Shown in pieces: positions 9,083 through 19,497 of a stretch of DNA of 31,239 nt; within the stretch, counting starts at the first letter, position 1; each line of letters begins with the position of its first letter. The stretch lies in NCBI GenBank assembly GCA_000969725.1, contig JXSR01S040834.1; one strand, written 5' to 3'. A program made the translations under genes and the position numbers. The stretch comes from Ophiothrix spiculata. Lineage: Eukaryota; Echinodermata; Ophiuroidea; Amphilepidida; Ophiotrichidae. The notes beneath the pieces were generated by a model. The model saw nothing but the letters and a program-made list of their open reading frames with translations. It was not told the origin of the DNA and searched no databases.

Positions 9083-10148
9083 GTATGTAAATATGACAGC
9101 TTAGTCTAGAAAAAAAATCAAAATATATTCAGATAGTTCAAGATCTTTTTTTGAAAAGTAATGCTTATTTGAAGCTGTAGTTATGCCTGTAGAACTAGTA
9201 ATGATTATTTAAAATTGTTAAATAGCTGATTGTATTATCTACAAGAAGAAATTTAATGTTTCCTATCATGCATTGTTGCCTAGGGATTAGTTTTACAGGA
9301 AATTATGTGAATAGTTGGTGATGAAACATGCCCAAGATGCAAGATTGCACAACTAAATTAAATACAGGCAAGTGTGGACATCCGGGCATCTTGTTTACAT
9401 CCAGGACCTTTGTCCGATATAGCGTGGTGAAAACAATTGCCGACTCCCCATTCAACTCAATGGTGAAAGTGACAGCTCTCAGAAATTTTGATTGATTCTA
9501 GCAAATTTTCAAAATATTTTGATTTCAAAATCATGTAAGATGTTTGGAATTCAAACCACAACAAAATGACAAACACCTCATCATTTCACAGATTTCTTTC
9601 TTGCTAAAAAAGAAAGAAAATGAAGGAATGTCTGGCAGAAGTATTGATTATTTTCACAGCGCACCAAGTTAAACATGAGTTATTTTTAGACCACTGTGCT
9701 GTGTATGACGTAGGTCCACTTTCGGCTATAGGGCTGTTTCATCTGTAATAAAACTTCCTGAACAAACAATCCCACAGCAAGCAGTGCATGTTGGGAAGCA
9801 CACATCTTACCCATTAGTTTCAACATTACAACGTATTTGCTTCTAGAAACACCATATTCATATTAGGGAGTTACGTCTTGAAATGCTTCAGTAATGGTAG
9901 CTTCATGAGAACAAGTAACTTTTAATTTATCAAATAGCCAAAGGAACTAATTTGCATGATGAATAATTAACCAAATTTTGGCCTCTTCACTACTATAACA
10001 CGTAACATTTAATTTATTTACTTGCCAAAGGTAACTAATTTGCATAATGATAACCACATTGAGGCTCATTACCAAATAAGATATTTAACAAAATGATCTT
10101 ATAAATCCAAATAATCTGTAACCATCACTGCACTCTTTTATTCCTCAG
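9083..10148 (+). other. Intron 13
   Basis: This 1,066-base intron holds an imperfect direct repeat at 9913-10067. The region 9365-9800 is richer in G and C than its surroundings (GGACATCCGGGCATC, GTCCGATATAGCG) and may be an old repeat, but I could not identify it. Confidence 0.65.
9913..10067. repeat. Imperfect direct repeat, about 88-bp period
   Basis: Copy 1 from about 9913 has GTAACTTTTAATTTAT and GCCAAAGGAACTAATTTGCA. Copy 2 from about 10001 has GTAACATTTAATTTAT and GCCAAAGGTAACTAATTTGC. Both are followed by ATAAT/ATGATAA and a GGC/GAGG-CTC segment. A local tandem duplication is the simplest reading. Confidence 0.65.
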
Positions 10149-10262
10149 CTAATATTTGCAACCCTAACCCCTGTTCTAATGGTGGGCAATGCCAAGTTAC
10201 GGCAAATAACAGATATACATGCACTTGTCCTTTTGGGTATTTTGGAATGAACTGTGAAATAT
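10149..10262 (+). CDS. Exon 14: EGF-like domain
   Basis: There are 37 full codons with cysteines at 3, 8, 14, 24, 26 and 35. It opens NICNPNPCSNGGQC and closes CPFGYFGMNCEI. Gln precedes C3 and Phe-Gly stands before C6, so the usual O-fucose and O-GlcNAc contexts are missing. Acceptor ATTCCTCAG, donor T|GTAAGT. An open frame continues into the intron but without further cysteine pattern. Confidence 0.92.
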
Positions 10263-10862
10263 GTAAGTTAAATCAATATGTGTTGTGTTTTTTGATAAAA
10301 ACTGTAGAAAAATTGATATCAACCAAGGTTGAATCAGAGGTTTCTGCGTTCTTTTTATTTTTAAAATGTCTTCAAAGCCAAAATTTAGCCTTCTCTTTTA
10401 TTTTCAATCCAATTTTAGTATTTTGGCCGTGCTTTTCTCTTTTTTCATTTAACACATAGTTCTTGTTTCAATAGAGCTCACTTACACCCCTTTAAAATGT
10501 TGTTAGCCAACAATGTGCTTTAAGTTTAGGAGACATTTTTGACTAAAATCATAAAATATTGTTTGGCCAGAAGTAGAGGAAAAATACATGAATTGTTTAA
10601 TTTTTACTAGGTACATGCTAATTGAAATCTTTAAAAAACACATTTTTTTGCATTAGACCTGCAGGCATCGTGCAGGCCTTGTAGAACAGAGTTTCATGCT
10701 AGCTTTATGCAATAATCATCAGACAAGACAACATAGTCTTATCATACATTTAAGTTATATTTCTATACTAGCAATGTAACATAACAAGACCATTTTAAGT
10801 AGATTAACCACTAGTTAGATTGTTATCCAACCAAACATGCCATGATTTTAATCATCATCCAG
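10263..10862 (+). other. Intron 14
   Basis: This is 600 bases. A short GC-richer palindromic patch, CCTGCAGGCATCGTGCAGG, lies near 10659-10677. Otherwise nothing is recognised. Confidence 0.75.
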
Positions 10863-10976
10863 TCGATCCATGCCAAACATCCCCCTGCTTGAATGGAGGA
10901 ATCTGTAAATCATCTAACGAGACTTACACCTGCGCCTGCCCTACTGACTATAAAGGAGATAATTGCCAAGATTTCA
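10863..10976 (+). CDS. Exon 15: EGF-like domain with an N-glycosylation sequon
   Basis: There are 37 full codons with cysteines at 3, 8, 14, 23, 25 and 34. The loop between C3 and C4 contains N-E-T, a standard N-glycosylation sequon and one of only two clear ones in the array. C1-C2 is CQTSPC, near the O-glucose consensus but with Thr instead of Ser. The tail CPTDYKGDNCQDF is unusually polar. Acceptor CATCCAG, donor A|GTGAGT. Confidence 0.92.
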
Positions 10977-12028
10977 GTGAGTGATCTTTGTTTGGAGGGC
11001 CTGTCTGCCTGCCATAGATGTCTAGAATTGTAGAAGCTTAAATGTTTCCATGCAAAGATTTCATCACCATTGTTAGAGTGTTTCACTTGTACCATTTAGG
11101 TTACGGGTCAAATCCTGAATTGTGTTCAGTGATTTTCACTTGTCCGTATGTTTTGAAATTTGAAATCATTTTCATTTTAGAATATGCTTGTAGGACCGTA
11201 TTGTAGGTATATTTGCAACTTGCACATTATTAGCTTTTCAGCTTAGATGAAATATGGGAAAAGGGAGCTTTTAAGCTTAGATGAAATATGGGAAGAAGGA
11301 AGCTTAACATTGTGCTTTAAATACTAGAAACATGTACTTAACTTTTTATTTATTCAAATTTTTCATTGTAAGATATGTGTTTGTGCCCTGTAGATTGTTT
11401 TGTTTGATTGTAACTCATGTGTAGTACTATGTAGATTGTGAAAGCAATTCCAAAGTCTTGGTGAAGGTTGCTCTATTGTTCTACTCTTAATTTGCATATT
11501 TTCATGCAATAAATCTTAATAGCCATAATGAATATGAAAATGTTGAATGTTTTAACTTCAATGTCATGTAAATTAATGCCAAAGTTTCAGTGACCAAAAT
11601 TTGAGTCAGAATTTTGTGCTTCGTACCTTTTTGTTAACAAAGCTTCACAACATATGCAAAGTTTTAGTTGATGCACTAGTATATTTCTTGCAGGTTATGA
11701 CATGTGCTAATTAATATCGACAGTATTTATTTTGCAACAGGTAACTGGGTAAAAACATTTTTGAACTAACTGCATCTTTTATTTAGATAACCGCTGTGTA
11801 CGCATTTTGTGCGAATGTAGTTGAATAGACTAGATACCAGCAGCTGGAAATAGATGGAGTGGGCAGTTTGGCAGAAATTGGTGAAGTTCGCAGTTGGCTT
11901 TGGTTGTGGTGCTTTGATTGCTCTGAAAATAAAAGGCTGAAGATATGACCATATGGACTTGCGCTGACTTTACCACCAGAGTAATAATTGTTGTTTTCTT
12001 TTTTATCCTGTGTATTTTTGTTTTCTAG
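10977..12028 (+). other. Intron 15
   Basis: This 1,052-base intron contains a 34-bp tandem duplication (11240-11306). I see no transposon ends or extra exon. Confidence 0.75.
11240..11306. repeat. 34-bp tandem duplication
   Basis: Two adjacent copies start AGCTTAGATGAAATATGGGA, at 11240 and 11274. They differ slightly in the purine-rich tail. The duplication lies wholly within intron 15. Confidence 0.85.
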
Positions 12029-12139
12029 TTAACCCATGTATACCAGACCCATGTCTTAACGGAGGTGCTTGTACTATTGCTGGCACATCATACCAATGCA
12101 CATGTCCTGATGGTTATACTGGAGCTAATTGTGAAATAT
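12029..12139 (+). CDS. Exon 16: EGF-like domain
   Basis: There are 36 full codons with cysteines at 3, 8, 14, 23, 25 and 34. [14 protein letters not shown] leads to [17 protein letters not shown], which is close to the animal EGF consensus. Ala before C3 removes the O-fucose site. [10 protein letters not shown] fits the EOGT pattern. Acceptor TTTTCTAG, donor T|GTAAGT. Confidence 0.93.
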
Positions 12140-13435
12140 GTAAGTAGTACCTTAGAATGAAGTCAATGGCAGTACATTTTTTATTAACCTATTTAGGATA
12201 TTTCTTTCCTCACAACATCCTTGGTTTATTGCCATATTCGTTTTAGATTGTATGTTTTGCCTTAGTATCTTTTATTGAATCCATCAACATTGAAGTATGT
12301 GCTGCGGAAGTTGCACACAATAATTTATGCAAATACCTCATTGTGAAGGATTCTTTGAGCCACTGGTTCCAAACATGTTAAGCCTGTGGATAATAAATTC
12401 TAATGTGTATTTTCTACTCTTGAACCCAACTGAAGGAAAAATGAGCACCATCACAAAACTACATGATTAAAAAATAACCCCATCTTATAATAGACGAGAA
12501 GGTCATCTGTGTCATTATTTTTGCAGTTTGTAAAACTGTATGAAATGATGGTCTGATTTGTTTGGAACCAGAATGCATGTGTTGGGCTTATTATGCAAGA
12601 AATTACATCACTACTCCCTCAGTGCATCTACCAAATTAAGCACACTATTGAAGGAATTCATTGGCAACTGGATAGAGCGTATATATGCAAAAGTACAATT
12701 TGTACTTCTGTCTATCACTTCTTAAAAGCCCAAATTGAGTTGACTCATTTTCCTGTATCTCACACTTCTAATCTTCATGGACTCACCTATCATAATTAAC
12801 CAGTCCACATTGTACCCATCTTCTAATATAGCCAGACTAATCAAACCTACAACAAATCAAGTTTTTGAATGGCCTTGCACCTGCACTTTTCGTTTACCAG
12901 GAATTGTGATACTGACTTAATATTCCATTATTATTAATGAATTAATGAATCTGTACACTTTGACATAATAACACTTGTTTCATGTTGACATACTGTTGTA
13001 AAGGTATTATCAGTAAGTTTAGTGTATAGATCTGAACGGGAAAACTTTTGATGTGGTATGTTCTGGGTTTGAACCCCAGCTGGGTCCAAAAAATTTTGGC
13101 GCTTCTATACATCGTGATATTTACTGGTAGAGCAAGTACGGTGGGTAACATTCAGCTAATTAATTATCAACTGTATAGGCTTGTTGTGTTCATTTAAGTA
13201 TAGACCGGACAGATAAGTCTGGGTCTATGCATGGGTGTGCGGGAAGGTTTCAGGTTCAAACCCCAGCTGGAGTACAAACTGGTTTGGCGCTGGCATGCCT
13301 TGTGATATTTACTCAGTAGAGTAAGTGGAGTGGGTTACATTAGATCCGTTACAGTACATCACATGTAGTTGAGACTAACTGATATTTTCATCTGTGTAGC
13401 TAGTACTTATTCTTCATTTCAATTTTGTAATCAAG
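12140..13435 (+). other. Intron 16
   Basis: This is 1,296 bases. It contains two related tRNA-like repeats with B-box sequences (13018-13343). A 13-base inverted pair (CTGGTTCCAAACA at 12363, complement at 12559) is too short to call an element. Confidence 0.7.
13018..13343. repeat. Tandem pair of SINE-like units with B-box motifs
   Basis: Two units of about 140 bp, near 13018-13156 and 13197-13343, share GTATAGA, a TTTGAACCCCAGCTGG or TTCAAACCCCAGCTGG block, TTGGCGCT and TGATATTTACT followed by TAGAG and AAGT. The GGTTTGAACCCC block matches the pol III B-box consensus GGTTCGANNCC. No convincing A box or complete cloverleaf is seen, so they may be decayed tRNA-derived SINEs rather than tRNA genes. 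Confidence 0.55.
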
Positions 13436-13558
13436 TTCTTAATCCATGCGTACCGAACCCATGTTCCAACGGAGCAACCTGTCTTAGAAGTGGTGTCAAT
13501 CAATACTTCTGTTTATGCCCAAGTGGGTTTGTGGGTAATCGCTGTCAGTTTACTAGTA
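13436..13558 (+). CDS. Exon 17: EGF-like domain
   Basis: There are 40 full codons with cysteines at 4, 9, 15, 25, 27 and 36. LNPCVPNPCSNGATC carries the O-fucose consensus. After C5 it reads PSGFVGNRCQFTS. The acceptor is AATCAAG, less usual than CAG/TAG but preceded by a pyrimidine-rich stretch. Donor A|GTAAGT. The sequence upstream is open in frame, so the acceptor rests on phase and module boundary. Confidence 0.88.
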
Positions 13559-14798
13559 GTAAGTAGCAATAGGCCTTTATTGTTAGATATTCCTTATTAG
13601 TGTTGAAGCAATGTACCTTTGGTTGCAATTTTGACATATCCTTATGGCTAGCCTTTTCATCTATAAAAAGTATGTTCTTTGTTTGGTCATTTTGTATTGA
13701 ATGTATTATGTATCTTAGTCATGTTAAATAAGCACACTCTTTTCATAGGGTTTAACAGCAGTGCTTCCCTCACTTTGCATGATCAAATGTTAGGTTCGAT
13801 TCCCAACCCAAGAGCTGCATGTGCATTTAATTTACAATCCATGCTCTGTTTCTGTATGCTTTTCCTCGGGTACTCCAGTATCCCCTCTGTATTTAAAACT
13901 GTATGTTTATCATAGCCAAATTTAGATTGATATTCCTTAACAGTGTTGCAGCACTGAACCCTTGGTTGTAATTTGATTTTGCTCTGCAGTGGATTCAGAG
14001 AGACTGTCAGTATTATTTGTAGGGTGAGGGTGGGAGATACCTGAATGGCTTTCACAAAAACAGCTGATTTTATATGATTTTTAATGACAAATTACTTAAA
14101 GCCAATACCTGGACACCCTGGTGTTATATGTACGAGGGGTATTGAAAAGTTTTAAATATCACCCAGAAGAAATGAAGCGAAAATTTTCAGGATGGCGACT
14201 CATCCTTATGTGCATTATGGTGCAAAAATGGTGTCAGTGGCATTTATCCTTTTTTTTTACAAGTGGCGATAGATGTCAAAAATCTGCCCCACTAACCAGA
14301 TAAAGTGCACAGAGAAATCCAAGATATTTGTCATGGTTAAATCCCTTCATTTGAAGGGTTACAGCCTAGTAATTCTGTGATGACACGTCCAGAGTTTTGA
14401 TGTTTGATACCCTAGTATAGGTTAGGATCCCCTCTTTCCATTGATACCAAAATTATGCAAACGGGGGTACCGGTGAACAAAATGATGTGATAAAGCATGG
14501 CCAACCTGATAATGATGAATTTTTAGCAAAATACAAGATGAATTTTAGGCTCTCTACAATCTCACTCGATGGGCAGTCAGTTTGAAGTTGCAGAAATGTG
14601 TTACTTGGCACAGTAGTTATTCAAATGTGATTTAAGGGTCACATAATAAAATTTTGTTCCTGGCTGTATTTCTTTCTGGTGATCTTTAAAACATTTTGAT
14701 ACCCTGTCGTTTATAGCATAAAATTAACACTCACTTTTTATCATTTCATCAATAACTGTGATGTCCGTTTCTCAATGTTTTGCATTGTTGTGATGTAG
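13559..14798 (+). other. Intron 17
   Basis: This is 1,240 bases. A stretch at 13790-13830 has GGTTCGATTCCCAACCC, a good B-box-like match, suggesting a decayed SINE fragment. At 14130 GAGGGGTATTGAAAAGTTTT resembles ends of some mariner-type elements, but no opposite end was found. The ATG-started frames here have no EGF pattern. Confidence 0.6.
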
Positions 14799-14915
14799 TG
14801 GACCCATGTATGTCATCTCCCTGTATTAATGGTGGTATATGTGAAGTTGATCAGTTGCTCCAATCCTATGTGTGTCGATGTCCTGCCGGGTTTTCTGGAA
14901 TGAACTGTCAAATAT
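14799..14915 (+). CDS. Exon 18: EGF-like domain with O-glucose consensus
   Basis: There are 38 full codons with cysteines at 3, 8, 14, 25, 27 and 36. CMSSPC fits C-x-S-x-P-C. The C3-C4 loop [10 protein letters not shown] is two residues longer than in exons 16 and 19. The tail is [12 protein letters not shown]. The acceptor TTGTGATGTAG has a weak pyrimidine tract. Donor T|GTGAGT is good. Confidence 0.91.
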
Positions 14916-16373
14916 GTGAGTTAAAGTTTCAATGTTCTTAATCTTCTATATGGTATTCACTGTAGAAGTGACTACAAAACAGTCAAGTTACAGCAGCAAC
15001 TGGTCCAAACTGTACACATAGCTCACTTAAGGGGCCTATTTCACTAACTCCTAAATCCATCGCAAATGCCGAACTTCATCGCAAAAGCGAGAGATCATCG
15101 CAAGATGCAATAGAATTCCCAAAACCGATTTCACTCAGATTTTGCGATGAAAAAAATCATCGCTAGGCCATTGCGATGATTTTTTACGATGAATATCTTG
15201 CGAGTGCTTATGAGCATCCGAAAAGAAAACATCGCAAATGTAAGTCATCGCAAATTCTTGATATCACATGATTTTATTTCGTGCCATATTTGGACGAGAT
15301 CATCGCAAAATTTGTGATAGGCTCATCCATAAAGATTGAAAGTAAAAAGATGTTAGTGAAATGGAAAATTCATCGTAAATGATTCTTGTTTGCGAGAGTT
15401 TTTGCAATCATTGCAAAAAATAGTGTTAGTGAAATAGGCCCCTGTACTGGTACTTTTTTGCTTTGAGACTTCAAATTGATGCTGTACGGTATGTGACGTG
15501 AATAGTTTGGACCACTTTCCTTTTGAATTAATCCAATTTTGACATCACTTCCACAGCAAATACAATATGTTTCTGTTTCCCTCTTCATGTTTCAATGGAC
15601 TTCAACCCCTTGATTAGGCAATTTGGCATGGGGTCATGTAGAGGTCATTGCAGCCAATTTTCAGTCCCTAAGGCCTTCACTTGTGCTATTAGTGACCCAT
15701 TAGGCTACTGAAATTTTTAAGTACTTGAAATGTCTGTAAATTGGGTACCAAATTCAATTTATTGTGATTTTATGAGTATTTTTACTGGCAAACTACTGAA
15801 ATTTTTCAAATTTAAAAAATCCATTTCGGTCTTGGAAGGGTTGAAGAGTGAAATTCATAAACCTGATGTAATTAAACCCTACTGTCTTTTCCAACAATAG
15901 GAAGATGTTAGCCATTTGTACTACTCAACCAATTACCCTTTCTATATGTGACTGAAGCATTAAAGAAGTTCACTCAATCTTATAACCAAGATTTGTGTTT
16001 AACTAACTTAATCTTGTCATTAATTCACTGTTCTAAATTAGAAAATACATGCGTGTTGCCTTAATTCAGGGCACCCACTCCAAACAAATTACACACATAT
16101 GACTCTCACCTGTTAATAAGAAGATTTATTTAACATTAGAATTAGAATAGTGTTGATTTTTATGTAGATTCATACTGCACTCGTCATTCTTTACTGAATT
16201 GTCCAATGGAACTAACAGAAGTGCAGTTGATTTTAAGGGCATGCTTAAAACCAAGTCCTCACTTTTAAGCATTCAGATAACAGGAATCTATATATGAGGT
16301 ATATAGTCTCAAATTTGCACGACCATTCACATCTCATCTTTGACACATCTTTTTGCACCTTGCCCATCCACAG
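14916..16373 (+). other. Intron 18
   Basis: This 1,458-base intron carries MITE family 2 copy 3 at 15030-15442. The rest is AT-rich without clear elements. It ends in CCATCCACAG. Confidence 0.75.
15030..15442. mobile_element. MITE family 2, copy 3, rich in ATCGCAA motifs
   Basis: The inverted termini are AGGGGCCTATTTCACTAAC and GTTAGTGAAATAGGCCCCT, an exact 19-base inverted match. The interior has CATCGCAA six times on the plus strand and the complement TTGCGATG twice, including a strong hairpin around 15140-15185. It is the longest (413 bp) and best-terminated member of the family. It has no coding capacity. Confidence 0.8.
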
Positions 16374-16484
16374 TTAACCCATGTGCCATTCAGCCATGTC
16401 GTAATGGTGGTCAGTGCACTGTCAATGGCAACTCTTACATCTGCACATGCCCTCCTGGGTACACAGGATTCAACTGTGAAACAA
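16374..16484 (+). CDS. Exon 19: EGF-like domain
   Basis: There are 36 full codons with cysteines at 3, 8, 14, 23, 25 and 34. NPCAIQPCRNGGQC is followed by TVNGNSYIC and CPPGYTGFNCET. Gln before C3 removes the O-fucose site, and C1-C2 (CAIQPC) lacks the O-glucose Ser. It is the last module before the run in which all carry O-glucose motifs. Acceptor ATCCACAG, donor A|GTGAGT. Confidence 0.93.
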
Positions 16485-17777
16485 GTGAGTAGGACATTTC
16501 ATCATATGAATGCAAGAAAGTTGTAATAATAATAATAAAAGTGGATTTAAAGAGCGCATTATGAAAAGACTTCTATGCGAATTACAAAGTTAAAAACTAT
16601 TAGTTAGAAAAATATTAAAAAAATAATATGTGAAAGCTGCCATTTTCTTCAATTGCACAGCACTGTCACTGTGGAATGCCCAGTCTAGGGTTCTTCAGGT
16701 GACACTCTCACAAGCCACTGACATATTGAGAAAAAAATTGTAGGATCTTTTGCATTCCAGTGATAATTTGTTAAATTAATACCACATATGGCAGCCATTG
16801 CAGTAGGACTTTCTTGTACTCACATGATGATTTGCTGCTGTAGTAATAATTTTTGTCCATTCTGTATAATGATTCGTCTTGTTTATTTGGAAGAAGAGTT
16901 GTTACAAAATATTATTACTACTGATTTATAACAAATGTAAAGTATATCAAATCATGCATTTGGTAAATCCAATCTGTAGGTGTTTTGGCAAAGACCATGT
17001 TTGGATGCAACGCTTGATGTATCCTACATTTAAATTCCGCAGTATTGTTGTTCATTAGTTAGAGACTTTGTAGATTGATTTCACTTTATATCACCTCACT
17101 TAATACCACCTCGCATTTCACCATTCACTAATAGTTCAAAATGGAAGAAATGAAAGAACACATAAGAATCAGTTTGCAAGTCACAGAGTAGCAGAGATGA
17201 CACTGAGTTCAAAACATGGCCCCAATTAGAGGAATGTGGGACAAAAACGAGGACACACGATGAAGAAAGCTGCACACCTTGTACCGATTAAGCATAACAC
17301 ACATCAAGGACGATGTCAGTATTTATCGATATTTGAGCAGGATTATTCTTTGTGTGTCCTTGTTAATTGGAGCCACTGATCACATGATCAGCGAAGAAAC
17401 GTTAACCAGCGACTATTGAGAAATAGTAATCAAATGCGCTATGAAATATATGGGGATAAAGTATCAGGGGCCTGATCATATCCATAAACTATCCTGATTG
17501 ATAGGTTCAGGTACTCTGCTGAAATGAAAATCAATTGACAGTGTGACACGAAATTTGTCCCAATCAGCTTCAGAATTATTTAATGAATTGACGGTAATAT
17601 ATTTTGCTACTTCAAAGACATACTTGATTATGTTATGCTATAATAGATGTGAAGTCTCTGCAAATTCAGAATTATTTCAAAGACATATACATGATTATGT
17701 TAAGATGTAAATGTGAAGACTCCGCAAATTAATTTATATTAAATTTGATGTTTGTGCTTTGATTTTTTGTATTACAG
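16485..17777 (+). other. Intron 19
   Basis: This is 1,293 bases. The first part is MITE family 1 copy B (16503-16828) with an AAT microsatellite inside. An imperfect direct repeat near 17600-17740 shares TCAAAGACATA, ATGATTATGTTA and TGTGAAG. A GC-richer patch at 17140-17480 is unassigned. Confidence 0.7.
16503..16828. mobile_element. MITE family 1, copy B, with a nested (AAT)n tract
   Basis: The left end ATGAATGCAAGAAAGTT and right end GGACTTTCTTGTACTCACATGAT are inverted relatives of copy A. GTGAAAGCTGCCATTTT and ATGGCAGCCATTGCAG are the inner arms. TAATAATAATAATAAA and a GGATTTAAAGAGCGCATTATG stretch (16523-16575) interrupt the left arm and may be a nested SINE fragment. The interior shares TTCTTCAGGTGAC (inverted in D) and AGCCACTGACAT with copy D. 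Confidence 0.65.
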
Positions 17778-17900
17778 CAATTACAGGCCCATGTGACAGT
17801 GGTCCTTGTATCAACGGTGGCACATGCTTTGCAGGAGGCAACATGGACTCTTATTTCTGCGTATGTCCAGATGGATTTTCAGGCCTCAACTGCCAAACAA
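17778..17900 (+). CDS. Exon 20: EGF-like domain with two possible acceptors
   Basis: There are 40 full codons (from the first acceptor) with cysteines at 5, 10, 16, 27, 29 and 38. CDSGPC fits the O-glucose consensus and CINGGTC the O-fucose consensus. Two AG acceptors lie nine bases apart (ATTACAG at 17777 and ATTACAG at 17786). Both keep phase 1, so the exon may start at 17778 (adds ITG) or 17787. Donor A|GTAAGT. This module begins the region with a full set of O-glucose motifs. Confidence 0.91.
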
Positions 17901-18090
17901 GTAAGTGTTGTTTGCATGGTTTATGCTCACTATGCTCTGCTACTGTGCAAAAAGAAAATTCTATAAAAGATGCTTAAAGTTACATGATCTCCTCCTGGCT
18001 ACTGCAGTCTTGCATAGTTTGATGTGGGCATTAATCATAGTTGCAATATCTATTTAGCACATGATATAATCTGGGAAAACCTGTGACATG

Positions 18091-18295
18091 GTGTGCGAGG
18101 AGCTTGTGTGGCCTAGTGGAACAGTGCAAGACACCGAATCAGAATGTTGTGAGTACGATCACCGCTACTGCCAACAGGACTTATTCTTGTGCAAGACATT
18201 TAATCTCCATTGCTCCAACGACCCGAGCGTTATTCGTTAGAAAACCTGTTATGAAAAGGCGCTCAATAAATGATGTACATTTTTAATAAAAAATG
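18091..18295 (+). mobile_element. tRNA-derived SINE
   Basis: An A-box-like TGGCCTAGTGGA lies at 18109-18120 and a B-box-like TGAGTACGATCAC at 18150-18162, the normal spacing of a tRNA-type pol III promoter. It is followed by TTCTTGTGCAAGACATTTAA and CTCCATTGCTCC, which resembles the common body segment of metazoan tRNA-SINEs. It ends GCGCTCAATAAATGATG and an A/T-rich tail. An open frame over it is incidental. Confidence 0.75.
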
Positions 18296-18310
18296 GTGTA
18301 CAGTAACTGA

Positions 18311-18505
18311 CATGTTACTTATTTTAACGCATCTTCACATTGTTTTGTAACCTAATTGAGACATAAAATAAGTAACAGGTGACTGTTTTCCCATCACTGG
18401 GAAACACACCACATGGTAAAACCTACATGTTACTTATTTCATAGTTCTCCACCAGGTTACTTATATAAGTTAGTGGAAAGAAATCCAATTAAGTAGCATG
18501 TAGGG
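18311..18505. repeat. Cluster of inverted GTTACTTATTT repeats
   Basis: CATGTTACTTATTTTA (18311) faces TAAAATAAGTAACAGGT (18364). ACCTACATGTTACTT (18421) faces AAGTAGCATGTAGGG (18491). The four segments can pair in two nested or side-by-side hairpins. It may be a degenerate TIR element just downstream of the SINE. Confidence 0.55.
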
Positions 18506-19497
18506 TACAACATTTGGCAGGTTTTTCCTAGATTGCATAATATGTTTGATACTGTAAGTAGATCTTGTTTTAGTGTGCTACCATTTGCTTAGTGTACTAC
18601 CATTTGCTGTGTGCTTTGAAATAGTCATTGTTGATTGGTGTTGGTCATAGCGGATTGCATGGTGTTGGTTATTTATTTTTTCAAAATTCAATTGATGAAT
18701 AATTTCACCCTTCTGTAATGTGTGAGTAATATGGTACACACTGCAAAGAGAATACTTTTTGGGCCTTAAACACAGAAGTATACAGTATACTGTATTCGCT
18801 ATATGCTCTCGGTGGGAGGCACTCATATTTGAAATTGATGTGCATTATCCAATCACAAAAAAATACGAGTTCCTCCCCCAGAAGCGTGCAGCGAATACCT
18901 TGTACCATATACTTCTATGTGATTAAGGTCTTGGGTCAACATTATATGCATGGACTCATTCTTTATGCCGCGTAACTGAGAAAGATTTTAAATTAAATTT
19001 AAAACAGACATAATACTGTAAAACCTCTAAGTTGATACGCACCATAGCAGTAGGAATTTTTTATATATGGACATGTTACAAAGGATGAATAGGTAGTTGC
19101 ATGTGTTTCTATCTGTTCATGAATGAGCACATTTATTATTGCAAAAATGTCACAAATGTTACCAAATTGTTTACACCAAAATGTCACCAAACAAAACAAT
19201 GTATTAAAGAAATACTGACAATTGAATTTCCTACCACTTTAATGAAACTATTTGTGAATATATTGCCAATCATCTGTGTAGTGTAAAGCGCAATATTAGA
19301 ATCGCTAACATGTCAGGAAATTTGGAATAGAAAATAATTTCTATGTATGTTACATTAACCTTTTCACAATTTGGGAATTTTTTTTAAACATCTACACATC
19401 GTGACTCTACCAGTGAGCACTATAATCAACAACAAACTAGTGGATAGAATGTAAATGTTCGGTTCTAAAGCCATTAAGTGAAATTTCACTTTTTTAG

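Larger units (their letters stand above)
17901..19497 (+). other. Intron 20
   Basis: This is 1,597 bases. It contains a tRNA-derived SINE (18091-18295) directly followed by a TTACTTATTTTA inverted-repeat cluster (18311-18505). A short CTACCATTTGCT tandem pair sits near 18577-18610. No extra EGF exon is seen. It ends in a long T tract and TTTTTTAG. Confidence 0.75.

Noticed and set aside
12363-12571. Inverted 13-mer CTGGTTCCAAACA as TIRs of an element
   Set aside because: The match stops after 13 bases, no target duplication is seen and the spacing is arbitrary.
13060-13085. Functional tRNA gene
   Set aside because: Only a B-box/T-arm-like block is present. No full cloverleaf or acceptor stem could be formed around it.
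14122-14300. Mariner-like terminal sequence (GAGGGGTATTGAAAAGTTTT)
   Set aside because: Only one end is present, no inverted partner lies within about 1 kb, and there is no transposase remnant. The likeness is too short to annotate.
17461-17520. Fourth copy of MITE family 2 (CAGGGGCCTGATC)
   Set aside because: Only the first eight bases match the terminal repeat. The following TTTCACTAAC block and any right end are missing.
18083-18286. Plus-strand 67-codon open frame
   Set aside because: It coincides with the tRNA-derived SINE, whose A and B boxes and tail explain the sequence.
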